A stretch of DNA of 64,000 nucleotides, taken from the NCBI RefSeq assembly GCF_029866485.1, contig NZ_CP092332.1:1054001-1118000 (forward strand), in the 5' to 3' direction. Made by a program: the position numbers and the translations under genes. This document shows, piece after piece, positions 7,777 to 16,150 of the stretch (the first letter of the stretch is position 1; each line of letters begins with the position of its first letter). The stretch comes from Flavobacterium keumense. GTDB taxonomy: Bacteria > Bacteroidota > Bacteroidia > Flavobacteriales > Flavobacteriaceae. The notes below the pieces were generated by a model, which saw only the letters and a program-made list of their open reading frames with translations, had not been told where the DNA came from and made no database searches.

Positions 7777-10700
7777 ATGAAAAGAATTCTACTAATTTTT
7801 TTATTTGTACAAGGTTTTACTGCATTTGCTCAGCAACAAACCGCAACTTATAGTGTGAGTCCTGCCGCTTTTGAGGAAAACACATCAATTACAATTACAA
7901 TCAATGGAAGTAGTATCAATGAAGCTACTTGGGGAGTTACAGGTAATAGTTTGTATATGTGGGCTTGGGCATTTGGTCTCGATGGAGTGACTACCAAAGG
8001 GAATCCACTGAATGGAGATTGGAATAATTCTAATGAGGCTAGTAAATTCACCTACAATCAAGCAAACGATACATATACCAAGACTTTCACTCCCACGACA
8101 TATTATAATACTACAGGAATTGGAAAAATAGGTTTCCTGATCAAAGCTAAAGATGGTACTGGCGATAAAAAGTCACAAGATATTTTAGTTGAAGTAGGCT
8201 CTTTTCAAGTTAATCTGACGGCTCCAACCCCAAATAGCGCTACTATTTTAAATTCAGGTTCTAGTTTTACTATAACAGCAACTAACACTAACGGAAATGC
8301 AAGTTATAATTTGAAATCGAATGGAGTGAGTATTAATACCAACGTTTCGACTTCAAATTATTCTTATACACAAACTAATATTATAAGTAATCAGAATTAT
8401 GAATTAGAAGTGCTTCAAGGAACTACAACCATTACGAAAAAGTTTTCGGTTATTGTCAATCCTGGAAATAACAGTCAAGCTTTACCATCTAATTTAGTTG
8501 AAGGAATTAATTATGATCCTAACGATGCGACAAAAGCTACTTTGGTTTTAGATGCTCCTTTTAAAGATTTTGTATATGTAGCGGGAAGTTTTAATAATTG
8601 GCAACCCACTAATGCCTATGCTATGAAAAAGGATACCAATTCGGATAAATTTTGGTTGGAATTGACAGGTTTGACTTCAGGAACAAAATATACCTATCAA
8701 TATTGGGTGGTAGATGCCACCCCAATAGCTGGTACACCTGCTATGGTAAAAACTGCCGATCCTTATTCTACTTTGGTTTTGTCTCCTTATGACGATCCCT
8801 CTATCCCCTCTGCATCCTACCCTAATTTGCCTGTTTACCCAACAGGACAGGAACGTGAAGTTACAGTGTTACAAACAGGTCAAACACCTTATAATTGGAG
8901 TACAGCTACTACTAATTTTGTAAAACCAGCTAAAGAAAAATTGGTTGTTTATGAATTGTTAGTTCGAGATTTTGACGCTAGTAGAAATTTTCAGGCAGTG
9001 ATTGATAAATTAGATTATTTTAAAAATTTGAAAATTAATGCGATTCAACTTATGCCTGTAATGGAGTTTGAAGGTAATGAAAGTTGGGGATACAATACAG
9101 CTTTTCATTTGGCTTTAGATAAGTTTTATGGGACATCTGACAAACTGAAAGAATTAATTGATAAATGCCATCAAAAAGGTATTGCGGTCATTTTAGATGT
9201 GGCTTTGAATCATGCTTTTGGTAGAAATCCAATGATTCGAATGTGGATGAATGACCCTGATGGCGACGGTTGGGGGAGTCCTTCGACTGAAAATCCATAT
9301 TTTAATACCGTGGCTAAGCATAGTTACAGTGTAGGGGAAGATTTTAATCATCAACAATTACGAACTCAAAATTACACAAAACGTGTCATAAAACATTGGA
9401 TTGAGGAATTTAAAATTGATGGGTTCCGTTGGGATTTGACTAAAGGATTTACGCAAGAATGCACCGCTGGAGATGAAACCTGTACTAATGCTTATCGAGC
9501 AGATCGTGTTGCAGTGTTAAAAACCTATGCCGATTATTCTTGGAGTTTAGACCCTACTCATTATACCATTTTTGAACATTTAGGAACGGATGCAGAAGAG
9601 AAAGAATGGGCAAATTATAGAATAACTGAGTCGCCTAGCAAAGGAATAATGTTGTGGGGTAAAATGAACTATGAATATAATGAACTTTCAATGGGATATG
9701 TATCAAATATTTCCAGAATGAATAGTGCTAGTAGAGGATTTGCCAATCACAGATTGATAGGATATGCAGAAAGTCACGACGAAGAACGTTTGATGTATAA
9801 AAATATTCAATATGGTAATAGTGCTAACTCAGCTCATAATGTTAAAACATTAAACACAGCTTTGTCAAGAATGTCAGCGATTGGAGCAGTTTCTTTATTG
9901 GTTCCTGGACCAAAAATGATTTGGCATTTTGGAGAACTAGGGTATGACGATTCAATTTTTACCTGTAATAATGGGACGGTAAATACTTCTTCAGATGCTG
10001 CAACAGGTGATTGTAAGTTAGATACCAAACCACAATTGCAATGGACGAATAATTGGTTAGCTAATGCTAATAGATTTAAAATCTATTCGGATTGGGCCAA
10101 AATGATTCGTCTAAAAACAGAAGAGCCTGTTTTTTCAGGAACTGCGACAATAACTAATGTGAGTTCATTATTGCAAACCATCAAAATTACCGATACCAAT
10201 TTACCAGCAACAAGTTTGAAAGATGTTATAATTATCGCAAATTTTGATGTCACAAGTAAAAGTGTACCAACAGGATTTCCGTATGCTGGAGAATGGTTTA
10301 ATTTAATGGACAATTCGAGTTTGAATGTGATTAATGTTAATGATCCAATTACGGTTTTACCAGGACAATTTAAAATTTATGGGAACAAACAAGCTTTTGG
10401 AGCTAACGCACCTTTTACATTACCATCAGATAATTTTAATGTTGAAGCTAAAGCTGAATCATGTTTGAATAAAAATAATGGAGAAATAGTTATTACGGGT
10501 GCTCAAACGTATAATTATGTTGCTACTATCAATGGAACATCGTATAATTTCACCAATAATAGCTTGACTCTTTCTAATTTAGCCCCTGGGACTTATTCAG
10601 TTTGTATTACAATTCCTGGTAAAACCTTTGAACAGTGTTATAGCTTGACTATTGCAAGAGGCTCTTCTTTAACAGGTAAAACAACCGTATCTTCTAATGT

Positions 10701-11115
10701 GGCTTCAGTCCAAATATCCGAAGGGACTGCCCCTTTTGAAGTATTTGTAAATGGATTACCTCAATTTCAAACTACTGCAACAAGTTTTAATCTGCCAGTA
10801 AAACAAGGGGATTTTCTTGAGATAAAAACCGCTAAAACATGTGAAGGAGTTTTTGCAACGAGTATTATGGATCCATTACATGGTTGTGTAGCTTACCCAA
10901 ATCCGACACATGGATTAATTGAAATAGCTGTACCAACTCTTCAAACAGAAATAGCCGTTGAATTATATAATTTGAATGGACAATTGATTTCAAAAGATAC
11001 GTATTCCGTAATAAATGGGAAGGTTCAGCTTAATTTAGAAAAGGAATCAGCCGGAATATATTTTGCAAAAGTACATTTAGAAACTCCAATTAGTTTAACA
11101 ATTGTAAAAGAGTAA
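7777..11115 (+). CDS. Secreted multidomain GH13 alpha-amylase with T9SS sorting domain
   Basis: A 1112-residue SusG-like amylase. Its parts in order are: a signal peptide ending near TAFAQ; an N-terminal starch-binding-like module (about 20-150); an Ig-like linker; a CBM48/early-set module (YVAGSFNNWQPTNAYAMKKD, about 265-340); and the GH13 barrel. Catalytic residues are visible as Asp553 (GFRWDLTKGF), Glu600 (IFEHLG) and Asp668 (AESHDEERL). The barrel is followed by C-terminal beta domains and a type A T9SS sorting domain (AYPNPTHGLIEIAVP, then GIYFAKVHL) at about 1040-1112. It would hydrolyse alpha-1,4-glucan outside the cell after export by the Por/T9SS machinery, for which porT lies at 57.6 kb. 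It is far longer than a bare amylase because of the added modules. The next gene begins 4 bp after its stop. Confidence 0.94.
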   Translation: MKRILLIFLFVQGFTAFAQQQTATYSVSPAAFEENTSITITINGSSINEATWGVTGNSLYMWAWAFGLDGVTTKGNPLNGDWNNSNEASKFTYNQANDTYTKTFTPTTYYNTTGIGKIGFLIKAKDGTGDKKSQDILVEVGSFQVNLTAPTPNSATILNSGSSFTITATNTNGNASYNLKSNGVSINTNVSTSNYSYTQTNIISNQNYELEVLQGTTTITKKFSVIVNPGNNSQALPSNLVEGINYDPNDATKATLVLDAPFKDFVYVAGSFNNWQPTNAYAMKKDTNSDKFWLELTGLTSGTKYTYQYWVVDATPIAGTPAMVKTADPYSTLVLSPYDDPSIPSASYPNLPVYPTGQEREVTVLQTGQTPYNWSTATTNFVKPAKEKLVVYELLVRDFDASRNFQAVIDKLDYFKNLKINAIQLMPVMEFEGNESWGYNTAFHLALDKFYGTSDKLKELIDKCHQKGIAVILDVALNHAFGRNPMIRMWMNDPDGDGWGSPSTENPYFNTVAKHSYSVGEDFNHQQLRTQNYTKRVIKHWIEEFKIDGFRWDLTKGFTQECTAGDETCTNAYRADRVAVLKTYADYSWSLDPTHYTIFEHLGTDAEEKEWANYRITESPSKGIMLWGKMNYEYNELSMGYVSNISRMNSASRGFANHRLIGYAESHDEERLMYKNIQYGNSANSAHNVKTLNTALSRMSAIGAVSLLVPGPKMIWHFGELGYDDSIFTCNNGTVNTSSDAATGDCKLDTKPQLQWTNNWLANANRFKIYSDWAKMIRLKTEEPVFSGTATITNVSSLLQTIKITDTNLPATSLKDVIIIANFDVTSKSVPTGFPYAGEWFNLMDNSSLNVINVNDPITVLPGQFKIYGNKQAFGANAPFTLPSDNFNVEAKAESCLNKNNGEIVITGAQTYNYVATINGTSYNFTNNSLTLSNLAPGTYSVCITIPGKTFEQCYSLTIARGSSLTGKTTVSSNVASVQISEGTAPFEVFVNGLPQFQTTATSFNLPVKQGDFLEIKTAKTCEGVFATSIMDPLHGCVAYPNPTHGLIEIAVPTLQTEIAVELYNLNGQLISKDTYSVINGKVQLNLEKESAGIYFAKVHLETPISLTIVKE

Positions 11116-11119
11116 AAAG

Positions 11120-11824
11120 ATGAGAAATAGTATATGTTTTTTTTGTATATCCCTTTTGTTTATCTCATGTGGAGGTGGAGGTTCTGATGGGCCAACTCCA
11201 ACACCTGAACCGGCAAATACAGCACCAACTGTTCCAACTTTGGTAGCTCCAACAAATGCTTTATTGTGCATTAATAACGTAGTGAATTTTGAATGGGGTA
11301 CATCAACGGATGCAGAAAACAATCCCATAACGTATCAGATTCAGATTGCAACAGATAATCAATTTGTACAAATTGTAAGTACTGCTGATGTATCTTCGCG
11401 TACTCAAACTTTTACATTAGATAAGGGGAAAGCCTATTATTGGAGAGTAAAAGCTATTGATAGTAAAAATGCTTCTAGTGCTTATTCAGGAACGTATAGT
11501 TTTTATACTGAAGGAATAGGTGTAACGAATCATTTACCTTTTTTGCCGGAAATAATCCAGCCAGAAACAAATACCACTATTACGGGAACTATAGCAACCT
11601 TAAAATGGTTTGCTTCTGATGCTGATGTAGCGGATGTTTTAACTTACGATGTTTACTTAGGAACTGTAAATCCACCAACCGTAAAAGTTTTAGAAAATAG
11701 TACATCTTCAATTTTTGAGGCTACTTCATTACAAGCAGCTACACAGTATTATTGGAGAATAGTGGTTAAAGACAATAAAGGGGGTGAAACAAGAGGTCAA
11801 GTTTGGAATTTTAGAACTAATTAA
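11120..11824 (+). CDS. Surface lipoprotein with tandem Ig/fibronectin-like domains, end of starch operon
   Basis: A 234-residue lipoprotein: signal MRNSICFFCISLLFIS then Cys, followed by GGGGSDG and a Pro/Thr linker. Two similar beta-sandwich repeats follow, each ending in a YYWR motif and an aromatic strand (KAYYWRVKAIDSKNASSAYS and ATQYYWRIVVKDNKGGETRG). This is the fibronectin type III-like pattern often found in surface glycan-binding proteins. It starts 4 bp after the amylase stop and must be co-transcribed with it. It is not a recognised Sus protein. A glycan-binding or scaffold role at the cell surface is inferred only from position and architecture. A strong terminator follows. Confidence 0.8.
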   Translation: MRNSICFFCISLLFISCGGGGSDGPTPTPEPANTAPTVPTLVAPTNALLCINNVVNFEWGTSTDAENNPITYQIQIATDNQFVQIVSTADVSSRTQTFTLDKGKAYYWRVKAIDSKNASSAYSGTYSFYTEGIGVTNHLPFLPEIIQPETNTTITGTIATLKWFASDADVADVLTYDVYLGTVNPPTVKVLENSTSSIFEATSLQAATQYYWRIVVKDNKGGETRGQVWNFRTN

Positions 11825-11847
11825 TTGTTTTAAATAGTATTACAAAC

Positions 11848-11881
11848 AAAAAAGCTACTCCTCGAAAGGAGTAGCTTTTTT
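11848..11881. terminator. Bidirectional terminator between the starch operon and acs
   Basis: A 15-bp perfect stem, AAAAAAGCTACTCCT / AGGAGTAGCTTTTTT with loop CGAA. It has A and T runs on both sides, so it can serve the plus-strand lipoprotein and the minus-strand acs gene, whose stops flank it. Confidence 0.92.
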
Positions 11882-11909
11882 CAACTACAATTAACACATA
11901 AACTAAAAA

Positions 11910-13817
11910 CTAAATTTTCCCATTTTTAATTTCATCTACAATTTCAGGATTCAATAAAGTGGTAGTATCTCCAAAATTAGAGAAATCACCTTCGGCTATT
12001 TTACGCAAAATTCTACGCATGATTTTTCCAGAACGTGTCTTTGGTAAACCTGAAACGAATTGGATTTTATCCAATTTGGCAATTGGTCCAATATGGTCTG
12101 AAATATGTTGGTTAATCTCTTTGCTCAAGTTATCTCTATCACGGTACTCCCCTGTTTCTTTCAAAATAACAAATCCGTACAACGCATTTCCTTTGATGTC
12201 GTGAGGGAAACCTACAATAGCTGACTCGGCTACTGCTGGGTGTTCATTGATAGCATCTTCAATTGGTGCTGTTCCTAAATTGTGTCCAGAAACAATCACC
12301 ACATCATCCACACGACCTGTAATTCGGTAATAACCTACTTCGTCACGTAACGCACCGTCTCCTGTAAAATATTTTCCAGGGAAAGCACTGAAATAGGTTT
12401 CTTTATAACGTTGGTGATCGCCCCAAATGGTTCTAGCAATACTAGGCCAAGGAAATTTAATGCACAAACTTCCAGTCACTTGATTGCCTTCTATTTCGTT
12501 GCGTTTTTCATCCATCAATACCGGTTGAATACCCGGTAATGGAAGTGAAGCATAGGTTGGTTTTGTGGGTGTTACAAAAGCTAAAGGCGAAATCATAATT
12601 CCACCTGTTTCGGTTTGCCACCACGTATCGACTACTGGACATCTTTTTCCACCCACGTGGTCGTTGTACCAGTGCCAAGCTTCTTCATTAATAGGCTCTC
12701 CTACTGATCCAATTACTTTTAATGATTGTAGAGGGTATTTTTGAACATATTCTATACTTTCTTTTGCCAAAGCACGAATAGCTGTTGGGGCAGTATAGAA
12801 TTGAGTTACTTGGTGTTTTTCAATCACTTCCCAGAAACGACTGAAGTCTGGATACGAAGGAACTCCTTCAAAAATTACGGTAGTTGCACCGTTTAATAAA
12901 GGTCCGTATAGAATGTATGAGTGTCCTGTAATCCAACCAATATCGGCAGTACACCAGAAAATGTCATTTTCTTCGTAACTGAATACATTTTTGAAAGTAT
13001 AGGCAGTATATACCATATATCCTGCTGTGGTGTGTACCATTCCTTTTGGTTTCCCTGTAGAACCTGAAGTATAAAGGATAAATAATGGATCTTCAGCATC
13101 CATGATTTCAGCGACGTTGGTGTTCATTGCGTCATCTAAAAGGGGTTGCAACCATTGGTCACGACCTTCTTTCATGTTGACATTGGTGTTGGTTCTTTTG
13201 GCAACCAATACTTTCTCAACAGAAGGGCATTTTTCTAATGCTTCATCAACAATGCCTTTTAAGTCAATGTCTTTGTTACCACGGTAACTTCCATCAGAGG
13301 TAATGACCATTTTACACTCACAATCATTGATTCTTGAAGCCACCGCAGAGGCAGAGAATCCTGCAAAAACTACAGAGTGAATGGCTCCAATTCTAGCGCA
13401 AGCTAATAATGAGATGGCTAATTCTGGAATCATTGGTAAATAAATACAAACACGATCTCCTTTTTTAATGCCTTGCTCTCGCAACACATTGGCCATTTTT
13501 GAGACTCGTTCGTACAATTCATTATACGAAATGTGTTGTGCTGCTTCCGATGGATCGTTTGGTTCAAAAATAATCGCCGTTTTATCTCCTCTTTTAGCCA
13601 AATGGCGGTCAATACAGTTCTTGGTAATGTTAACTTTGGCATTGGTGAACCATTTGATTTCGGCTTCAGCCATATTAAAATCAATTACATTGTCCCATTC
13701 TTGGTACCAAGTAAAGTTTTCAGAAGCAATTCTGTCCCAGAATTTTTTAGGTTCACGAATTGATTTTTTGTAATGTTTAAAATATTCTTCTAGATTTTCA
13801 ATTTTGTAATAACTCAT
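11910..13817 (-). CDS. acs: Acetyl-CoA synthetase (AMP-forming)
   Basis: A 635-residue enzyme that makes acetyl-CoA from acetate, ATP and CoA. The adenylate-forming signature is LYTSGSTGKPKGMVHTTAGY. The acetyl-specific WWQTETGG motif and the hinge/ribose motif YFTGDGALRDEVGYYRITGR are present. The C-terminal catalytic-lysine motif is KTRSGKIMRRILRKIA, the lysine commonly regulated by acetylation. Length is close to the usual 650. It is the last gene of the same-strand carboxylate block, 35 bp downstream of the prpE-type gene, which suggests co-transcription from the sensor and porin genes. Confidence 0.97.
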   Translation of the reverse strand: MSYYKIENLEEYFKHYKKSIREPKKFWDRIASENFTWYQEWDNVIDFNMAEAEIKWFTNAKVNITKNCIDRHLAKRGDKTAIIFEPNDPSEAAQHISYNELYERVSKMANVLREQGIKKGDRVCIYLPMIPELAISLLACARIGAIHSVVFAGFSASAVASRINDCECKMVITSDGSYRGNKDIDLKGIVDEALEKCPSVEKVLVAKRTNTNVNMKEGRDQWLQPLLDDAMNTNVAEIMDAEDPLFILYTSGSTGKPKGMVHTTAGYMVYTAYTFKNVFSYEENDIFWCTADIGWITGHSYILYGPLLNGATTVIFEGVPSYPDFSRFWEVIEKHQVTQFYTAPTAIRALAKESIEYVQKYPLQSLKVIGSVGEPINEEAWHWYNDHVGGKRCPVVDTWWQTETGGIMISPLAFVTPTKPTYASLPLPGIQPVLMDEKRNEIEGNQVTGSLCIKFPWPSIARTIWGDHQRYKETYFSAFPGKYFTGDGALRDEVGYYRITGRVDDVVIVSGHNLGTAPIEDAINEHPAVAESAIVGFPHDIKGNALYGFVILKETGEYRDRDNLSKEINQHISDHIGPIAKLDKIQFVSGLPKTRSGKIMRRILRKIAEGDFSNFGDTTTLLNPEIVDEIKNGKI

Positions 13818-13852
13818 GGTATTCTATTTAATATGTTGTTATTCGGTTATTT

Positions 13853-15751
13853 TTATTTACTATAAATTCCAATTTTATATTTTTTTAATACTTCAATGAT
13901 TTCACCTACAATAGCTTCGTCATCAATAGTAGATGGGATTTGGTATTCTTCACCATCAGTGATGCTTCGCATTAGTTTGCGAAGAATTTTACCCGAACGG
14001 GTTTTTGGTAAACGTTGCACAATTACCACATTTCGTAGCGAAGCTACTGCCCCGATTTGTTGTCGCACTAATTTTACGATTTCTTGTTCCAATTGGAAAT
14101 GTTCAATATCTTCTCCGTGTTTTATTACTACTAGTGCCAATGGAATTTGACCTTTAAGTTCGTCATTAATTCCAATAACGGCACACTCTGCCACAGACGA
14201 ATGTGAAGCAACAATTTCTTCCATTTCGGCAGTAGAAAGGCGGTGACCCGCTACATTGATTACATCATCCACACGACCGGTAATAAAAATATAATCATCA
14301 TCATCTTTGAATCCGCCATCACCTGAAAAATAGTATCCTGGGAATTTTTCCAAATAACCTGCTTTGAATCTTGGGTTGTCTTTCCATAAATCCAATAAGG
14401 TTCCTGGAGGTAGAGGCAATTTGATCACTACATATCCTTCTTCGTTAGGTCCTACTTCAGTTCCGTTTTCACTAAAAATTTTAATATCGTATCCTGGAAC
14501 TGCTTTTCCAACAGATCCTGGTTTGATTGGTAAATATTCAATTCCCATCATATTGGCTACAATTGGCCAACCCGTTTCTGTTTGCCACCAGTGGTCAATT
14601 GCCGGAACCGGAATATGTTCTTGGTACCATTCTAAAGTGGCTACATCGCAACGTTCTCCGGCTAAAAACTGAATTTTCAACGAACTTAAATCGTGTTTTT
14701 TTATGAATTCTCCGTTTGGATCTTCTTTTTTAATAGCACGAATGGCCGTTGGAGCCGTAAACATAACGCTTACTTTATGCTCTTCAATCATTCTCCAGAA
14801 CGTACTCGCGTCCGGTGTTTTGATTGGCTTTCCTTCAAAAATAATAGTTGTATTTCTATTGATTAGTGGGCCATATACAATATAACTATGCCCTACAACC
14901 CAACCCACATCCGATGCAGCCCAAAATACTTCGCCTTCTTTGGCGTTGTACACGTTTTGCATGGAATATTTCAAAGCAGTGGCATACCCGCCAGAATCAC
15001 GCACAATCCCTTTTGGTTTACCAGTAGTTCCGGATGTATACAAAACATACAAAGGATGTGTGGAGTTCAACGGTACACACTCGGCTTCTTCAGATCCGTA
15101 AACCAAAGCATCATAATCCACATCGTATTTCTTGAACGGCACTTTGGCACCTAATTTTCTATTCAGAATAATTACTTTTTTAGGTTTGTGTTCTGCTAAT
15201 TGAATGGCTTCGTCAACCAACGGTTTGTAAGCAATCAATCGGTCGATTTCAATCCCAGAAGAAGCGGTGATAATAGCTCTAGGTTTGCAATCATCAATTC
15301 GAATGGCTAATTCGTGAGGAGCAAATCCTCCAAAAACTACTGAATGAGTAACGCCAATTCGCGCACAAGCCAACATGGCAAATGCGGCTTGTGGAATCAT
15401 AGGCATATAAATAACTGCAGTATCTCCTTTTTTCAATCCCAAAGATTGCATACCTCCGGCTAATTTTGCAACTTCGGTTTTTACTTCTAAAAAAGTATAT
15501 TTTTTAACAGTTTGAGTCACGGGTGAGTCATAAATTAAAGCCACTTGGTCACCAAAACCCTCTTCAATGTGTTTGTCTAATGCTAAATAGCACACGTTTA
15601 ATTCTCCGTCTTTGTACCAAAGCGGATACCCATTTTCATCCGAAGATAGAATTGTTTTTGGTTGTGTAAACCAATGAATATTATGGGCTTGTTCTTTCCA
15701 AAAAGTTTCTGGATTTTCAGTGCTTGCGGCGTAGGTGTTTTTATAATTCAT
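13853..15751 (-). CDS. prpE: Propionyl-CoA synthetase (PrpE-type AMP-forming acyl-CoA ligase)
   Basis: A 632-residue paralogue of the downstream acs. The phosphate-binding motif is YTSGTTGKPKGIVRDSGGYA. The VRD-GG extension is typical of propionyl-CoA synthetases, whereas acetyl-CoA synthetases read MVHTTAGY at this place. It also has DHWWQTETGWP, the YYFSGDGGFKDDDDYIFITG ribose motif and the catalytic-lysine motif RSGKILRKLMRSI. It would activate propionate, and perhaps acetate, to the CoA ester. The start lies 29 bp after the response-regulator stop. The pairing of two different short-chain acyl-CoA synthetases behind a transporter-kinase suggests broad carboxylate use. Confidence 0.9.
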   Translation of the reverse strand: MNYKNTYAASTENPETFWKEQAHNIHWFTQPKTILSSDENGYPLWYKDGELNVCYLALDKHIEEGFGDQVALIYDSPVTQTVKKYTFLEVKTEVAKLAGGMQSLGLKKGDTAVIYMPMIPQAAFAMLACARIGVTHSVVFGGFAPHELAIRIDDCKPRAIITASSGIEIDRLIAYKPLVDEAIQLAEHKPKKVIILNRKLGAKVPFKKYDVDYDALVYGSEEAECVPLNSTHPLYVLYTSGTTGKPKGIVRDSGGYATALKYSMQNVYNAKEGEVFWAASDVGWVVGHSYIVYGPLINRNTTIIFEGKPIKTPDASTFWRMIEEHKVSVMFTAPTAIRAIKKEDPNGEFIKKHDLSSLKIQFLAGERCDVATLEWYQEHIPVPAIDHWWQTETGWPIVANMMGIEYLPIKPGSVGKAVPGYDIKIFSENGTEVGPNEEGYVVIKLPLPPGTLLDLWKDNPRFKAGYLEKFPGYYFSGDGGFKDDDDYIFITGRVDDVINVAGHRLSTAEMEEIVASHSSVAECAVIGINDELKGQIPLALVVIKHGEDIEHFQLEQEIVKLVRQQIGAVASLRNVVIVQRLPKTRSGKILRKLMRSITDGEEYQIPSTIDDEAIVGEIIEVLKKYKIGIYSK

Positions 15752-15780
15752 GGTAAAGTATTTTAAAATAAGAAATGGGA

Positions 15781-16146
15781 TTAGTTTTCAATCAATTCGT
15801 GTACTTGTTCTACTAATTTTTTAGCAGAAAAAGGTTTGACGACATACAAGTTTGCTCCTAATGCTAAACCTTTTTCAATGTCTTTGTCTTTGTTTTTTGC
15901 TGAAAGAAAAATGACTTTGCAATGCGCTAAACGGTCGTCTTTTTTTATTTCTTCTAAAGTAGCATATCCATCTACCATAGGCATCATTACATCGAGAATG
16001 ATGACGTCTGGTAGTTGTTTTTCTATGATTTCCAGCGCTTCTTTCCCATCACGGGCAATGAATACTTCAAAATTATTTTTTTTGAAAGTATATTCTAAAG
16101 CCATTACGATATTGGGTTCGTCGTCTACAATTACTATTTTTTTCAT
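15781..16146 (-). CDS. Stand-alone receiver-domain response regulator
   Basis: A 121-residue protein made only of a receiver domain. The start at 16146 gives MKKIVIVDDEPNIVMALEYT. A longer frame begins at 16194 but overlaps the kinase gene and adds a non-conserved tail. The acidic pair D8-D9, phospho-acceptor D52 (VIILDVMMPMVDGY), the switch Ser in IFLSAK and the conserved Lys in VVKPF are all present, so it should be phosphorylated. There is no DNA-binding or enzymatic output domain. Its gene starts 4 bp after the stop of the transporter-kinase, so it is the likely partner. How it passes the signal on is not visible here. Confidence 0.93.
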   Translation of the reverse strand: MKKIVIVDDEPNIVMALEYTFKKNNFEVFIARDGKEALEIIEKQLPDVIILDVMMPMVDGYATLEEIKKDDRLAHCKVIFLSAKNKDKDIEKGLALGANLYVVKPFSAKKLVEQVHELIEN

Positions 16147-16150
16147 CCTC

